Assembly (NCBI GenBank): GCA_018398765.1
Contig: JAHBMJ010000101.1
Span: 1-64,000, forward strand
Origin: Chromera velia
Taxonomy: Eukaryota > Sar > Chromeraceae
Direction of reading: 5' to 3'
DNA: 64,000 nucleotides
Positions 37,000 through 49,540 of this stretch are shown one piece after another. Position 1 is the stretch's first letter. Every line of letters starts with the position of its first letter. A program made the position numbers and the translations under genes. Under the pieces are notes generated by a model that worked only from the letters and a program-made list of their open reading frames with translations, was not told where the DNA came from and searched no databases.

Positions 37000-39900
37000 C
37001 AGGTCTTTGAGCAGATGTTTAGAGGCCTGCTGACCGGTAATGCTGAGGCAGTCCGGGCAGCTGTGGAAATGGGGAATAGATGGAGTCCGGGAGGTCCACA
37101 AACGAGCGGAGAGGCACAGCTCAAGGCTAAAGCCTCTCCCTCTCCTCCGCAGGTACGCCCATCTTCACCCATTGTACCGCATCCTGAAGCCAGTTCGTCA
37201 AGCCAACACGCTCCTTTGCCCACGTAGCAGCAGGAGGCCCCGGCCCCCCAACAGCCTCAACAGTACGGTGATCCTCCGGAGCATCACCGTCCTGTTCTTA
37301 CATCCCACCTGCAGATAGTGGAGTCTGTTCTCTGCCCTGTACCTGATTTCTCAAGGCGGGGCATTCAGAACCAGGTGGCTAGGTTGCCTGATAGACAATC
37401 CAACCGCCCGAGGCTGTTGAAACCTCTGATGTTGAATGGCTGTCCCTTGGCCTACACATCAGAGATTGGGCACGGGGAGAGGGAGAGACCGAACGGTCTG
37501 GCTGTTGATGCTAGGCAGCTGTGGAGGGGGTTCTGCAGTTGCCCTAATGGCAGGAGGAGGTTCTATACAGTGAGTCGGACCCGTTTTGATGACACCCTGT
37601 GGGGCAGCCATCTGCCGGGTAACCTCGGGAATAGGCACTGGTCCCAGTGCTACTCAATGATTCCCGAGGTGGCATAAGTCACTTGTAGGCAGGTGCATAA
37701 CTCGGCTAAGGTCCAGCTTCCATATGGGTGGGGGGAGTATGCTACTCCCTATCCCCGAGATGTTGTCGATAGGATTTGACAGCATCAGCCGACCTGAATG
37801 TCGGTGTCTGAGGACCTTGACTTTGTCAGGACAGAGTATGTTGCCCGTCTCCGTCCTAACAGGAAGCAGAGGTTTGATGCGTACTATAACAAGTACGTTC
37901 AACTTGTCCATCAGCTCAGTGATGAGAAGTTCCCCACCGGGAATGATACGTACTGCACCCTCTGTAGGGATGAGCACCTGGTCTACTTCCCTTTCCACAG
38001 GAGAGATGATCACCTGGACGGTGAAAACGGCTGTGAGGTCGCTCTATGTGGGGAGGCCCCCCACTCCTATCACACCGCTCAGTAGAATTTTAGAAATCTC
38101 AGGTTTCCTACCCTCCGCTATCCAGGATGGAGGCTGCCTCCTCTTCCGGCGGTCCAGGACTGTGGCTCCAGAAGAAGGGGTAGAGACGGTGGTGGCAAAG
38201 GGGGTGGGGGAAGGGGAAGTCCCCCTCCAGGAGGGAGGGGGTCCGGTGGATCAGCTGGTGGTTCCTCTGCGGGTAGGGGAAGGGGATCCTCTGCGCCCCG
38301 GGGAGGCCGGGGAGGGGGTAGCGCTAACCCCTCAGGTCCCGGAAGCAGGAGCCAGGGGCCAAGTCGTGGACAGAGGAATCCGGGGAGGGGGTAGAGACCG
38401 CAGGGGAGGGGTATGGTGAGCCAAGCATGCTCGTTTCTTCGGTCATGCCTCAAAGACCCCTCCACTTCCCCATCACAGAAGTCTGTCCGTTTCTCTCTCC
38501 CTGATTCTCCTGTAGGGGGGAAAGCAGATAGGGAGAGGGAAAGGAGAAAATAGAAGGCGCAGGAGTCCCGTGCAAAGGACAGGGAGGAAGGGGCGTCTCT
38601 TCGGAAGTCGTCCGTCTCTTCTGCTTCGACTGTGCAGACCGTGATGGAGAGGTTCTCCCCCAGACCCTGGGAGACCGGGCCGAGGCTCGCTCCCGAGGGT
38701 AATCCTCCGGACCCCTGGTGGCCAACCCTTCCCATCTATGGACTAGGTACCGCCTATGGGTTGGTCTACCCCCCTAATATGCCGTATGAGCCTTTTCCCA
38801 CCACGTGGACTAATTCTGCCATAGGGAAGGAGGAAGAGGTCAAGCATTAGAGGAGGGTGGGCTACTCCCCAACTTGGTATGAGGCTGAAGCACCGTGGAC
38901 GTCTGGGGGGTCGCACAAGCAGCAGGTGCATTTTGATCCCGTCTTTGACTCGGACGAGATCTCCCCTGAGCACTCAGGCCCATACACTAAAATAATGCCT
39001 GAGACGGAGCTCACTCCCAAGCCAGCTGCCATATCTAAGAAGCAGACACGGGATGGTTCTCTCGACTGGGAAAGATACTTCTGGCCTGGTGGTGAGGTCA
39101 CGGATGTTGACAACCCCCATGACTTCGGCACCTATGGGAGGGTGTTCAGCTCTTTGCGTGACCTTGGTTATGCTGGAGAGCCGAGCTCCCAGGAGATCTC
39201 AGCTCCGGAGTTGGGGGGAAGGCGTATGACTGAGCATGTCAAACATGCGGAGAAGAGCAGGATTGTGCATGGGAAACACGTGCACAAGGACAGGTTTGGG
39301 TACGATCCAGGTCCCCCGAACATGCCAAGTCCTCCTCCCGGTTGGCAGATCCGGTTCGAGTCCTTCCCCGACACCCCTCCTCCTCTTCCTCGCCTCACAG
39401 CAGCACCTAGGGAAGGAGGGTTCTTTGGGTAGCCCTCTCCCCTTCGTCTCAGTCCCGCCTTTTCCGTCCCCTCTGGTGCCGATGTGGTTAAGATCGGGTC
39501 GGAAGCAGGGGCAGATCCATGGCAGAGTGACTGGGAGGACAGAGTGGAGGAGGCGAACGCCCCCCCTTTCTCTTTGCTGCATTAGAGCAACCCTCTGGTC
39601 CCGAATACTGACAAGATACATCGAACGCAGGCCAGAGAGGTCATAAAGGGAGCTCTGATCGAGCGCAGAAGGGAGATGGAGGCAGTGTGTGTGTCAGGCA
39701 CAACGACGAAGAAGATCGGGATTTCCACCCTCCGACCGGACCTTTGGTCTGAAAATCCGAGGGATTTCAAGTTGGGTGAGTTAGATGGGACGGTCAGGAA
39801 GGGAAGGGTGTTGGAGTATTTTAACCTTGCAGATGGGAGGATCCCTGAGGGGGTCTTCAGCAAGATCACCCACTGCTTGCAAGTTCCACATCAGCTCCGA

Positions 39901-40560
39901 CAGCCTGCCGCAGAAAGCCTCGCAAACGGAAGGCAGGATGGGGGGATTGATGGAGTGGAAGAGAGTGGGGGGATCCCATCTGAGTCAGAGAGGAATCCTC
40001 CTGGTAGTGATGTGGCTGAGGCCACCGACCAGGGGGAGTTGGATGAGGAGAGGCAGGTGCAGGAGGTTGAAATCGACGATGTCGATGTTGTGCCTGCCTC
40101 CCCTCAGAGCTTGGATGGTCCGGTTATGTCCCTGTTTGATCAGGTTGTTGAGGGGAGGTCGCTTGTCCATCTGTGTTGATTGCCCTGGGGGGTATGTTGC
40201 TTCCCCGGGAGGGAACCAGTCAGTCGGTAGGCCCCCCGGTCAGAAGGGACCGATGGCAGGGTCCCCTTTGTCTCTACTGCCTTCGCCCAAAGAAGAAGCC
40301 GCCATCCCCTCCCAGGGATCCCTCACACACGCCTAAGCAGCCAAAGAACACTGAGGGGATGTCCAAGTCACAGAAGCGTAGCTTTCGCAGGAGAGCGAAA
40401 GCATTCTTCTCCTCAGTTCTCCAAGGAGCAGCTAAGATTCTTCATGTGGCCTCCCGCGCAGGGAACGATGGGTCGTCCTCTTCAGAAGACGAGGGAGGTA
40501 ACAGGGCCCCCGTGGGGGAGGTTAGGCAAGGGAAGGGCGGGAGGTAGGATAAGGGAGTAA
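37000..40560 (+). pseudogene. Extra region between integrase and reverse transcriptase (copia-type fossil)
   Basis: About 3.5 kb of broken coding sequence not expected in a standard copia element. One part (37798-38085) has a Cys/His-rich segment (CTLCRDEH and later His and Cys) that could be a zinc-binding unit. Another (38857-39432) is Pro/Gly-rich with a hydrophilic globular look. No family recognised. Confidence 0.45.
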
Positions 40561-40579
40561 AGAGGAAAAAGGGGCCCAT

Positions 40580-41460
40580 TGAGATGGATGATGAGGTAAA
40601 GGAGACAGTCAGAGGATTCAAGAAGGGGTCCACCCAGGTCCCTGCCTCTGCTGAGGATGTGGCTAGCGGGGCCTTTAAGCAGGCCTGCCTTTCCGAGTGG
40701 GCCAATAACATCGTAGGCAACGATATACTCGGAAAGGAAGTCATGCACCAGCAGGTTAAGGCAGTGGTCAAGATAGGGTGGCGCCTCACGTGGAAGGAGC
40801 AGGAGGGGAAGCCGAGGAAGCCCAAGACGCGGTTTTTCGGCAAGGGGTTCACTGATCACAGGAAAGTGGACACCTATGTCGGTACTCCCCCCCTGTGGGT
40901 TATTTGTACGATGATCCTCTTCTGCATTTCTTAGGGGTATGAGATCGATGCCGCCGATGTAACAGCAGCATTTCTCACCTCAAGGGACCACAATGTCGAG
41001 TGCATTGGGGCCCTTATCCCTGAGAGTATCCCTGATCTCCCTGCTGAGTGTCCGTTCCCCGACATAACACAGAAGGAGTGGGAGGAGCGCCAAAGGAAGG
41101 CTGCCCAGTTCAAGCCAGGTAAGATCTACCTGGTAGAAATGGGGCTGTATGGGTTACCCTGCGCTGCAGCCCTCTTCGATGCCAAGCTCCTGTCTGTGAT
41201 GACAGAGTTGGGGTTCCAGAGGCTTGAGACTGGTCTCGCTGTCAAAAAGGATGACAGGGGGAACACAACAGCCGTCGTAGCCTCCTGGATCGACGACCTC
41301 CTTGCCGGCACAAAAGCAGCAGCACTGACGCCCCTGATGGACTCCTTAGACAAGAAGTTGGGGTTTGGCAGCCGTGTGTCCATTGTCCCAGGCAGTACCC
41401 ATAAGTTCTCGGGTATTGACATTGAGAAGGAACATGGGGGGGACATTGTGTTGTCGTAGG
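40580..41460 (+). pseudogene. Reverse transcriptase region (copia-type fossil)
   Basis: Copia-type RT is recognisable from EIDAADVTAAFL (near 40940, counterpart of DVKTAFL), GLYGLPCAA (near 41145) and the catalytic WIDDLL (near 41288, counterpart of YVDDML). Broken. Confidence 0.88.
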
Positions 41461-41699
41461 AGTCATATCTTGCGCAGTGCAATACGGACTCCCTATGGAC
41501 CCTTCTAGGGGAGAAGCGGCCCGCCAAAATCCGAGCTCTGACGTCCAAGGATGTGGAGTTGGAGGAAGGGGAGGAGGGAGACGCTCATTGGGAGGGCCCC
41601 CTGAGGGCGGCTCTCGGCACACTGCAGTGGGCCGTACGTCTCAACCCCCTCCATACCGTCTGGGCTTCCATAGCCGCCAAGTCAGTCTCCAAGCCCTCT

Positions 41700-42260
41700 A
41701 GAAAGGTTTTCAAGGAGGTGGTTCGGTTGATTGACATGTTGAAGGCGCAGAAGGAGGGTCGGAGGTTTTCTTTAGTGGGAGACACCCCCCATATCCACTG
41801 CTTCACTGACTATGGAAGACACGCAGCAATCTACACCGGAAGGATGGGATGGTTGGTCCGTATTCTCCCGGGGCCTCAAGGGATGAAGGTGGAGGAAGAC
41901 CTGTTTGAGAACTGGGTGCTCTGGCACACCGCCAGAACCACCAAGAAGATCTTGAGTAGGACGGCCGGGGAGTTGATGGCAGTCGAGTCTTGTGTAAAGA
42001 AGGTGGGGAGGCTTATTGTGCTGGTAGGAAAGTTGTAGAACTGCCAGGCTGAGCCTCCCGTCTTCATCCATATTGACTGTGGTCCTGTCTACGACCAGAT
42101 GCACTCTGGGGCGGCAGACAGCGATCATACGATGCAAGGGTGCCTTGACTTCTGCATCCAAGAGCAGAAAACCATGGGTGCCACTCTCCGGTGGATTCCC
42201 AGGAACCTCCAGATCGCCAACGTCCTCACCAAGTACGCATGGTGGGGACAGGAGCTCTCC
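41700..42260 (+). pseudogene. RNase H region (copia-type fossil)
   Basis: After the RT, IHCFTDYGRHAAI (near 41800) and SRTAGELMAVES (near 41955) correspond to the copia RNase H motifs with catalytic Asp and Glu. Broken. Confidence 0.7.
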
Positions 42261-42948
42261 TGAGGGAGAGCTCGGCAGTAAAGGAATGCCCTCTTCCCTA
42301 TTTTGATTGTATCTGTTATCTCCCTAAGGGGGGGTAATGGGAAGAGCAGGGGGCATGCGGAATAGGGAAGTAAGAAGTTCGTATTCTCCTCCTCCTCCAT
42401 TGTTGTTCCAGAAGTTGCAGCGTCAAAGAAATGAGCTGAAGGAGGAGGGGAGGGAAAGAAGAGGAGAAAAGGAAGTGAGGGGGGCAGCGTACTGAGGCAC
42501 ACTGGCTCCTGTTCTCTCCCCCCTGTCCGGTCAGATAGGGTGACACGCAGCAGTATCGTGTGCCCAGCCCTACGTCTGGAAGGAACGCTACGTCCGTGAC
42601 AAGAAGGCGAGAGAGAATAAAGGACGAAACGAAGATAGAGGTACGGAGGCAACCATATGAAAGGCGGGGTCATATTGGAATGAAAGGGGGTGATCGATGG
42701 AGATGGAGGTGGGAGTGGGGGAAGTGCACACGAGTAATGATGCCACCTCCCCCCATCGCCATCTTTGGGTTATAAAGGTGGGGGAAACCTGTCTCCTACC
42801 CCTCTGCTTGTTGTTTCCCACCCCTCCCGCCCGTCAGTTCTCGGGTTCCTCTGTGTTTGTATTGTGGTCTTACCCCTTACGCCTCTCAGCTATCTCCGAT
42901 CGGCTGGGGGGTGGAGTTTGGTGTGGAGCCGACCAGTAGCTACACGCC

Positions 42949-42959
42949 GTGAGGGGGTG
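42949..42959 (+). promoter_or_regulatory. Polypurine tract of the copia-type element
   Basis: GTGAGGGGGTG lies directly before the 3' LTR, where the plus-strand primer is expected. Confidence 0.5.
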
Positions 42960-43480
42960 TGTCAGACCGCGCGGGTCCGAGGTCATGGTGGGAGCAGTGG
43001 CCAGGCCTGGCGGGGTGATACACACTGTGATCCTGGCCGGTGAGCCGGACCAGGACATCATTCATGATTGGGATTTATATCGGCACGGCTCTGTACGGCA
43101 CGGATGGCAGTACCGCAGGATCGTTACCAGGCATGCGTGCAGGAGGGTGTGTCATGGGAAATTCCTGACCGTTATTCCCGAGCCACCTGATTGATCAGAT
43201 AGACAGTCAGATATCCATAGATGTTGTATGATTATGTAGGTCTGTACTGATATCTCTTTATATGTTCTGTATACGATATGTGTCAAGGAGGACTCTAGGG
43301 TTACATAGAGTCCTACAGAGTGAGATTATTAGACACTTGTTCTCTGAGGAGCCCGGCCCAGTCTCCATATCGGTCCTGATAGAGACTGGGCCTTACCTGT
43401 GAGTGTAGAGGTCACTAGGACCTGACGCTGGTGAGCCAGCCCCACATTCTGAGAGCGTGCATGTACGTGCTCGTTTTCAC
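42960..43480 (+). repeat. 3' LTR of the copia-type element
   Basis: 521 bp, the partner of the 5' LTR with the same ends, followed by the TGGTCA target-site duplication. Confidence 0.93.
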
Positions 43481-43486
43481 TGGTCA

Positions 43487-44380
43487 TATCATGCAATGCA
43501 AAAGCTTCTTTCTAAATTAAAAAAACACTTTTTGCATTTTAAAATCTTCTTCCTTCTCATGTTTTTTCACCATTCTCATCTCCGTTTTCTCTTTTCTCTG
43601 TCTTTTTTATCTTTTGTCATTCCTCTCTAGATTCTTTTTTAGTCCCAGTTCTGGTCTAACTTCTGGACTAGCTTTCTCTACTCAATTAACGTAGTACTCC
43701 TCCGAGTCTCTCTTAGCTATAATGAACTGCCACTTAGCCTTGTGAATGCTAAACAGCCTGAGTTCTGATAGGACAGAATCAGTCTATCGCAAAAGGGGCT
43801 GCCCCACCGTAGGCCCTACCGGACGACCTCTATAAATGCCGTCGCCATCTAGATCGTCATTAGCCTATATAGCTAAGCGCCCTTTTCTACTGTTCAAAAA
43901 ATAATTATTTTTTTCTTTTGTGGTTAAAGCCGGTGAGACAACCCCTTAATTGGGCTCTAACCAACTCGACTATGTCATGAAAGTTCAGTTAGCATCCATT
44001 CACCAGTGTGTGAATCACCACTAGATTCACCATCATTCACAGTTAGAAGTGTACATGACTGGTCACTGGTAACATGAGGCAATGCTGAGAGCTAGACCCT
44101 CATTTGTCGCTCAATGAAAAGTCGATCGCTTCTCAAGTTGCTGATTTTGTATATGACCGTTTGAGATTCAGGAATTAAGCCACCCCGGTCTGGCTACCCG
44201 CTTTTCCTTCCCGAAATGAAACCACATCAACCAGGGCCTGCGCTCACATTCTTTGTCCCTCGTTATCCTCTCGGCGCAGCTCCACCTCGAGCATCTTTCA
44301 ACGTTCTTCCCATGAGAATGTGGGCGGGCGTCAGCGAAAAAGCAAAATGCGTGGCCTTGTTGCATGGGAAGATGTCCCTT
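43487..44380. other. AT-rich intergenic gap
   Basis: AT-rich to about 44160 with no gene seen. This is the same type of spacer as left of the element, so the retrotransposon inserted into an AT-rich gap, not a gene. 44160-44380 is probably 3' UTR of the minus-strand gene. Confidence 0.6.
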
Positions 44381-45614
44381 TCAATGTCGCTTCTCTTTCT
44401 GTGCTGGAGCCGTTCCAGAGGGTCCGCTTGCCGTCCCAAACGGGGGGGAATGGGCAGATGAAGGACGAGGAGCAAACGTCCCACCCCCTGGAGAAGAAGG
44501 AGCAGGAAGTTCGGGGAGAGGTGGGGGAGCTGTAGGCTCACCCTCTTTGCCTCTTTTCGGACCAACGGCTGCAGACTCTGAGGCGGTCGGAGGGGGAGGG
44601 GCAGCAGCCTTTGGGACAGAAGATGAGGCGAGTGAGGAGCCTGCCGGGGAGGGAAGAGAACTGCATGGGGGCAAAACGGGACGCACATCCAGGGGGCCCG
44701 GCCCCGGCGGTCCCCTTGCGGCCGCAGCTGCCGTAGAGGAGACAGAGACAGGAGGTGCTGCTTCGGCTGTGGAGCGGGGGGGCGAGGGGGCGAGACGGGC
44801 AACGCCTGTGGAAGCGTCTTGAGGCGGAGACGGGGAGGGGGGAAGGGGACCGGGGCGTCTCTGTACAAAACCCCCGGGGTCCGGTGCGCCGCCGCCTGTT
44901 CCTCTGGCAATGGGGGGAAAGGGTGAAGGAGGGGGGGAAGGGGGCGGAGGGGGAGGGGGGCTTACTGGAGGTGAGTGGTGCTGTGGGTGTTGGTGTGGGT
45001 GTGTGTGGACTCCGTGTGTGTGTGTTTGCTGAATTTGTTGCTGCTGTTGTTGGACCAGCCGTTGGTGTTCCTTGAGTTCCTCTCGTTGATGCTCTGGGAT
45101 GAACCTGAAAGGGGGGGGGGGGCAGAGGTGGCAACAAAGAAAGGAGCACGTGGACTGAGCAAAGGACGAGAACGTTTCCTTGTCTTTCCTGAAAAACGTT
45201 TCCCCCCCGAGTTCACAAAGAAAAGAGCAAAGAGGAGAAAGAACAGATTCTGTGACACGGTCATCTAGTACGAATGCCTCTCTTCGTGCATGCAACCTTC
45301 TTTTCGTTAGCGCTCTCCTACTGTTTCGCTGGCTGCCGCCTATCCCATTTCCAGGTTCCGGGTGGTGGAGGAAAAAAGAAAAGGGGGTCGAACGTCTCGT
45401 GTGTCTGATGTTCTGTCTTTTCCTGGTGCTCTGACTCAGTGCTGCCCTACCTTCCATATGAGGGACGGTGTCACTAATAAACGAAGACTGACATCAGCTT
45501 GAGAAGGGGAGGGTCGATTCTCATTCTCTCTCTTTGTCGCTCTCTGACTGAGTGATTCATAGCTTTACCGATTGACTGATCGACAGACACCAAGCTTGAT
45601 GAACGAACGAACGA

Positions 45615-45647
<33 letters not shown>

Positions 45648-47272
45648 TCAGGTTCAGAAGGGGAAGGTCCGGAATCTCCTGAGCGTGCGGCATCTGGTTG
45701 AGCAGCGCCTTCAACTCAATCAAGTGCAATCTGCACATGCATGCACACAAAAACGCACAGACACACATACACATGTAATATGTACAAGCCAAACATGAGT
45801 GAAACAAAGAAAAAGAGATTACCGAGAAAATGAAGAGAGATCAAGTTCTCGGGTATTGTTCTTGATCAATTGATCGATCAGTCAATCTGTGGTGCATGCA
45901 CGCAGCGTCCGTTTACTCCTTTTTTGTTTGTTTGTTTGCTTGTTTCTGGTTTTTTGTTGGAGCCTCGATTTCGTCTACTTATTCTTCCTCGCGGACTGAC
46001 TGACTGACTGACTGACTGATTGACTGACTGACTGACAGGAAGTGTTTCATGATCACTTCGTTCCCCTCCAGTCTACTCCTCTCTATTCTCGAGTCAAGGT
46101 AATGGAGGAGCTGCTCTGCCCGGAGAAGGGGGACCAGGGCCTCCTCGGAGACGAACCTGCTGTCCAACTGCACGCACGCACGTATGCAGAAAAGAAAGAA
46201 TTGAGGTTTGTCTATCCATCTACCTGTCTGTATGTATGTATGCATGTATGTGGATATGTGGATACTTGGGTGTGCAGATGAATCTGCTCTATAAGAAGTG
46301 CACGGCACAAGGGGGGAGGATCGACGAAGAGAGGAAGAGATGAAGAAAAACAGACAGAAATATAGAACGATGCTTTGCATGTCTGCATATCTGTCTGCGA
46401 GTCCCTCCATCGATGTTTATCAAAGTCTCTGTTCACCCCGCCCGCTCTGTTCATCAATTTATTCCCTCCCTTCTTGATCCAAGAATCTACCTTTAAAAAA
46501 ATTCCGTCGGTCGGCAGTTTGTCAGTCCCCCAATAGCAACAATAACAATGCTCTTGTGTATTTCAACCACAATTCCACTCTCTTCTCGCTGCCTAATTCT
46601 TTCAGGGCAATGCCGCCTTTCTTTCCTTCTTCGAAAGTCCCTCTCGCTGTCCCCCCAAAAAACAGGTCCCCATTTCAATTTCAAAAGTGCCGACGTGACA
46701 CCGACGGATACACCCCGCTGAGACCCCCCCCCGCACCAACCTCTTCCAATGCCTTCAGAGAGTCGGCACTGCACAAATACAGCCAGACAAACAAACAAAG
46801 TGTCCTTTAGCTTCTTTTCTTTCTCTTCACTGACTAACAGACAGATCGTTCTTTGTTTTCTTTCTTCTCTTTCACGCAGGCAGAAGAAATGTGCAAGGGA
46901 CGGGACACGAAGGCAAGGCGGCAAGGAAGAAGTAGACAGGAAAAGCAGGACAGACAAAAGAAAATAAAAGGAAACAAAACAGGGAAGAACGTTGCGGGGG
47001 GGCAGGGAGACAGCGAGTGCATGCGCACGCGAGGTTGAGATAGAGCCACACCAACAAAGATAGGGACAGCAGGACAAACAAAAAGAAACACCGACTCACA
47101 AACCGACCTAGCAGCCAGTGCTTTCTGTGCTTGGAAAACTTTCATTTCCTGCAGAGAAACAAACGTTTGAGGAAGTGAAAGATCAAAGAACAAAGAAGCC
47201 AAACACATCCAACGCATTTGAATCGGTCAACTGGTCAATCAGTAACACCGAAAACGCGACACTTTCTCTCCT

Positions 47273-47309
<37 letters not shown>

Positions 47310-47961
47310 GCGCGCGCGCGTGTGTGTGTATCTGTGTGTGTGGTGGTGGTGGGGTTGTCGGTCGTCCGTTTCTCTGAGCGCACTCGCTGGTTGGGCAGGC
47401 AGGAGACAGAGACTGCGACACAGAGACGGACACTCGGACAGACAAAGTCTGAGGCAGAGGCACACATCGAAACAGCTCTAGAGAGAGGCCGCGACACAAA
47501 GGGGGGGCATTATACCTCCGGGGCGCCCCGTCTCTACTGGCTACCCATCTATCCGGCCGATCAACTGGACTAGCTCTCCTTCTCTTCATTCCGAAAAATG
47601 GTCGTGCCTCAAAGGCAGACAGACGGACAGACAGACTGAGGAACGGGGTGGGACAAAAACGCAGAGAAACGCCAAGGGCCTGCGTCAGCAAGTAACGATA
47701 AACTGATCGAGTGGCTTCTTCTAACCTACAGCGACGGACTGACAGACCGTCTGGAGGAGATGGCGAAGACGCACAGCGATGTCCCGAATGCTCCTGTTGG
47801 GAAGGTGTCTCTTCAGCTGCATTCGTGCGTACAGACAAGGAAGGAGGCAGAAAAGGAGAAGGATCGAGAAACAGGCATACGTACATGCATACATATAGAC
47901 TACGTGTCTACATGTTTCAGACAGACGGTCAAATAGACAAGCAAACAGACACACGCACACA

Positions 47962-48025
<64 letters not shown>

Positions 48026-49397
48026 GAGAGAAAGAGAGAAAGAGAGAAAGAGAGAGAGATTCAGGCTGGAAATAGACAATGCAGAGGGCATAAGTGCAGA
48101 CCACCCCTCCACGCATTGCCTGACTGGCGCTGCATTGCTTGATATCATTCGGCAAGAATCAATCGTGTGTATGCCAGTGTGCATCGGAACAGAAAGGAGA
48201 GGAGAGAAGAGATAAATTGAAAGAGAGTTTTGACTCGATATTCAGCAGTCGGAACGAACATTCCACGAAGAGTGCGAGCACGCGAAATCCGATCATACCA
48301 GACCAGAGCGAGGCCTGCCTGAAGAGAAGTGAAACGCCCATGCAAAGCCGTGTGGGAGGGAGATCGTCTCTCATGCATGCGGCAACATCTTCAGGAGAAG
48401 GAAGCCAGGCAGGGAGGGGAATTTTTTTTTCTGCCATGCAAACGACCAAGAGTACACTAGCTCTTGTGCATGTCCGTCTCATTTGAGCACAATTCTCCAT
48501 TTCGCTAGGTTCCTGGTGTGTCAGAAGATTTCTTTGAGGAATGCAAAACCAATCGCAGCCAAGAATATAATCTGATTCAGGAATATTATCCCTCACCATC
48601 ATGCACCGATCCACCAGGTTCCAGGTGTCTGAAGGAATCTCCCTGAGGGCGTTGAAGAAGACTGTCTTTTCCTTCTCGTCCCAGCCCGTCTCCGGATCGC
48701 AGGGAGAGACGAAGTAATAGCCCTCCTCCTCTTCTTCCTCTTCGTTCTCGTGCTCGTGCTCTTGATCCTGAGCATGAGGGTCAACACGGCCCAAGCCGCC
48801 AGGACCCTCCGCACTCTCGTACTCTTCCTGCATGATCGATCCTGTCACAGTCTCCGTTTGACTCACTCACACTTCTCTCAGTGATGAAAGCCGGCCTGCC
48901 GAATCCCTCGATGAATTCTGTGCCCGTTGCAAATTGCCCTGTATCCTCTTTCAATTCATGCCAGTGTACGAGCAGCTTTTTGGGGAGACGGCCATTGGTG
49001 CGGGTACGGAGACGCTCATCGATTGCGTGACGAGGAGCACCGTTCCAACCAAATGAAGAGTCTGCACATGAATTCAGTAAATCTGACAAACAGCACGAAG
49101 AACACGGGACCTCTCTTACACTTGGTTCACGTCAGTACGGGAATGAAAAAGCCTTTTGTCATATATAGGTCATTTCCAGCTCTAGCTATCGATCTACCCA
49201 TATCATGGTGGGGAATGGTGGGGATTGGTATGGAGTTGGGGGGGGGGCGGGGCAGCCCCACAAAAGCCCGATCAACATGCGCATATGCATGCACTTTTGC
49301 GGTCGCCCGCCCGCCGCCGAGTTATGCCTGCCCCCCCCTTTCAAGCTGCGGTTCGGCGTCCAGAACCTTTGTCCTCAGGAGTCAAAGTTTTGAACAT
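44381..49397 (-). CDS. Coiled-coil protein with Pro/Gln-rich C-terminus, 9 exons, function unknown
   Basis: Model exons from the minus 5' end: 49367-49397, 48871-49061, 48456-48827, 47748-47816, 47108-47148, 46714-46768, 46037-46167, 45647-45730 and 44381-45104. All phases agree, giving 565 aa. Residues ~10-75 are globular (FGWNGAPRHAIDERLRTRTN, then HWHELKEDTGQFATGTEFIE). A Glu run follows, then a compact segment with DYILGCDWFCIPQ. From about residue 200 to 350 the exons encode coiled-coil-like helices. The last exon is Gln-, His- and then Pro/Ala/Ser-rich. I do not recognise the family. The join at 48456-47816 is the weakest: an in-frame ATG at 47822 would allow two separate genes, but the intervening DNA looks like an intron and not like the AT-rich spacers here. 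A possible further exon lies near 47470-47610. Confidence 0.6.
45602..45646 (-). repeat. (GTCT)n array starting at a splice donor
   Basis: On the minus strand the intron after exon 45647-45730 opens with GTCT units repeated about seven times (plus strand CAGA), followed by CGTT units. Confidence 0.85.
45994..46036 (-). repeat. (GTCA)n array starting at a splice donor
   Basis: On the minus strand the intron after exon 46037-46167 opens with GTCA units repeated about ten times with one variant, beginning exactly at the inferred donor. Confidence 0.85.
47276..47344 (+). repeat. Compound (CT)n(GC)n(GT)n microsatellite
   Basis: CT run, short GC run, GT run on the plus strand, in an intron of the minus-strand coiled-coil gene. 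Confidence 0.9.
47955..48059 (-). repeat. Compound microsatellite, (CA)n(GA)n on plus, (CT)n(GT)n on minus
   Basis: CA run followed by a long GA/GAAA run on the plus strand, in the intron between exons 48456-48827 and 47748-47816 of the minus-strand gene. Confidence 0.9.
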
Positions 49398-49540
49398 CCT
49401 TTGTTTTTCCACAGAAGATGGTGCCGCTTGGCGGAATCCGGTCCACGCAGAACTGATGAGGATGCGTTCCTGCAGAAAATTTATTGTCTTGAGATCAAAC
49501 CGATGTAGAATTGTTCAGTGAGTCAGACCTGCCAACAATT
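49398..49540. promoter_or_regulatory. Compact bidirectional promoter (143 bp between start codons)
   Basis: The minus gene starts at 49397 and the exostosin gene at 49541. The gap has no clear TATA box. A TGCATGCA lies at 49285-49292, inside the first intron of the minus gene. Transcript starts may lie inside the other gene's 5' part. Confidence 0.4.

Larger units (their letters stand above)
27104..43486 (+). mobile_element. Ty1/copia-type LTR retrotransposon, full-span but broken
   Basis: A 16.4-kb element in plus orientation has two 521-bp LTRs (27110-27630 and 42960-43480), both starting TGTCAGACC. The host sequence TGGTCA (27104-27109 and 43481-43486) flanks it as a 5-6 bp target-site duplication. 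Domain order is gag with a CCHC knuckle, protease-like, integrase, reverse transcriptase, RNase H; integrase before reverse transcriptase is diagnostic of Ty1/copia. The coding region is broken in well over ten places, so this is a fossil. LTR divergence of roughly 6% suggests an insertion that is not recent. At 16.4 kb it is about three times the usual copia length, with long extra regions before the integrase and between integrase and reverse transcriptase. Confidence 0.92.
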
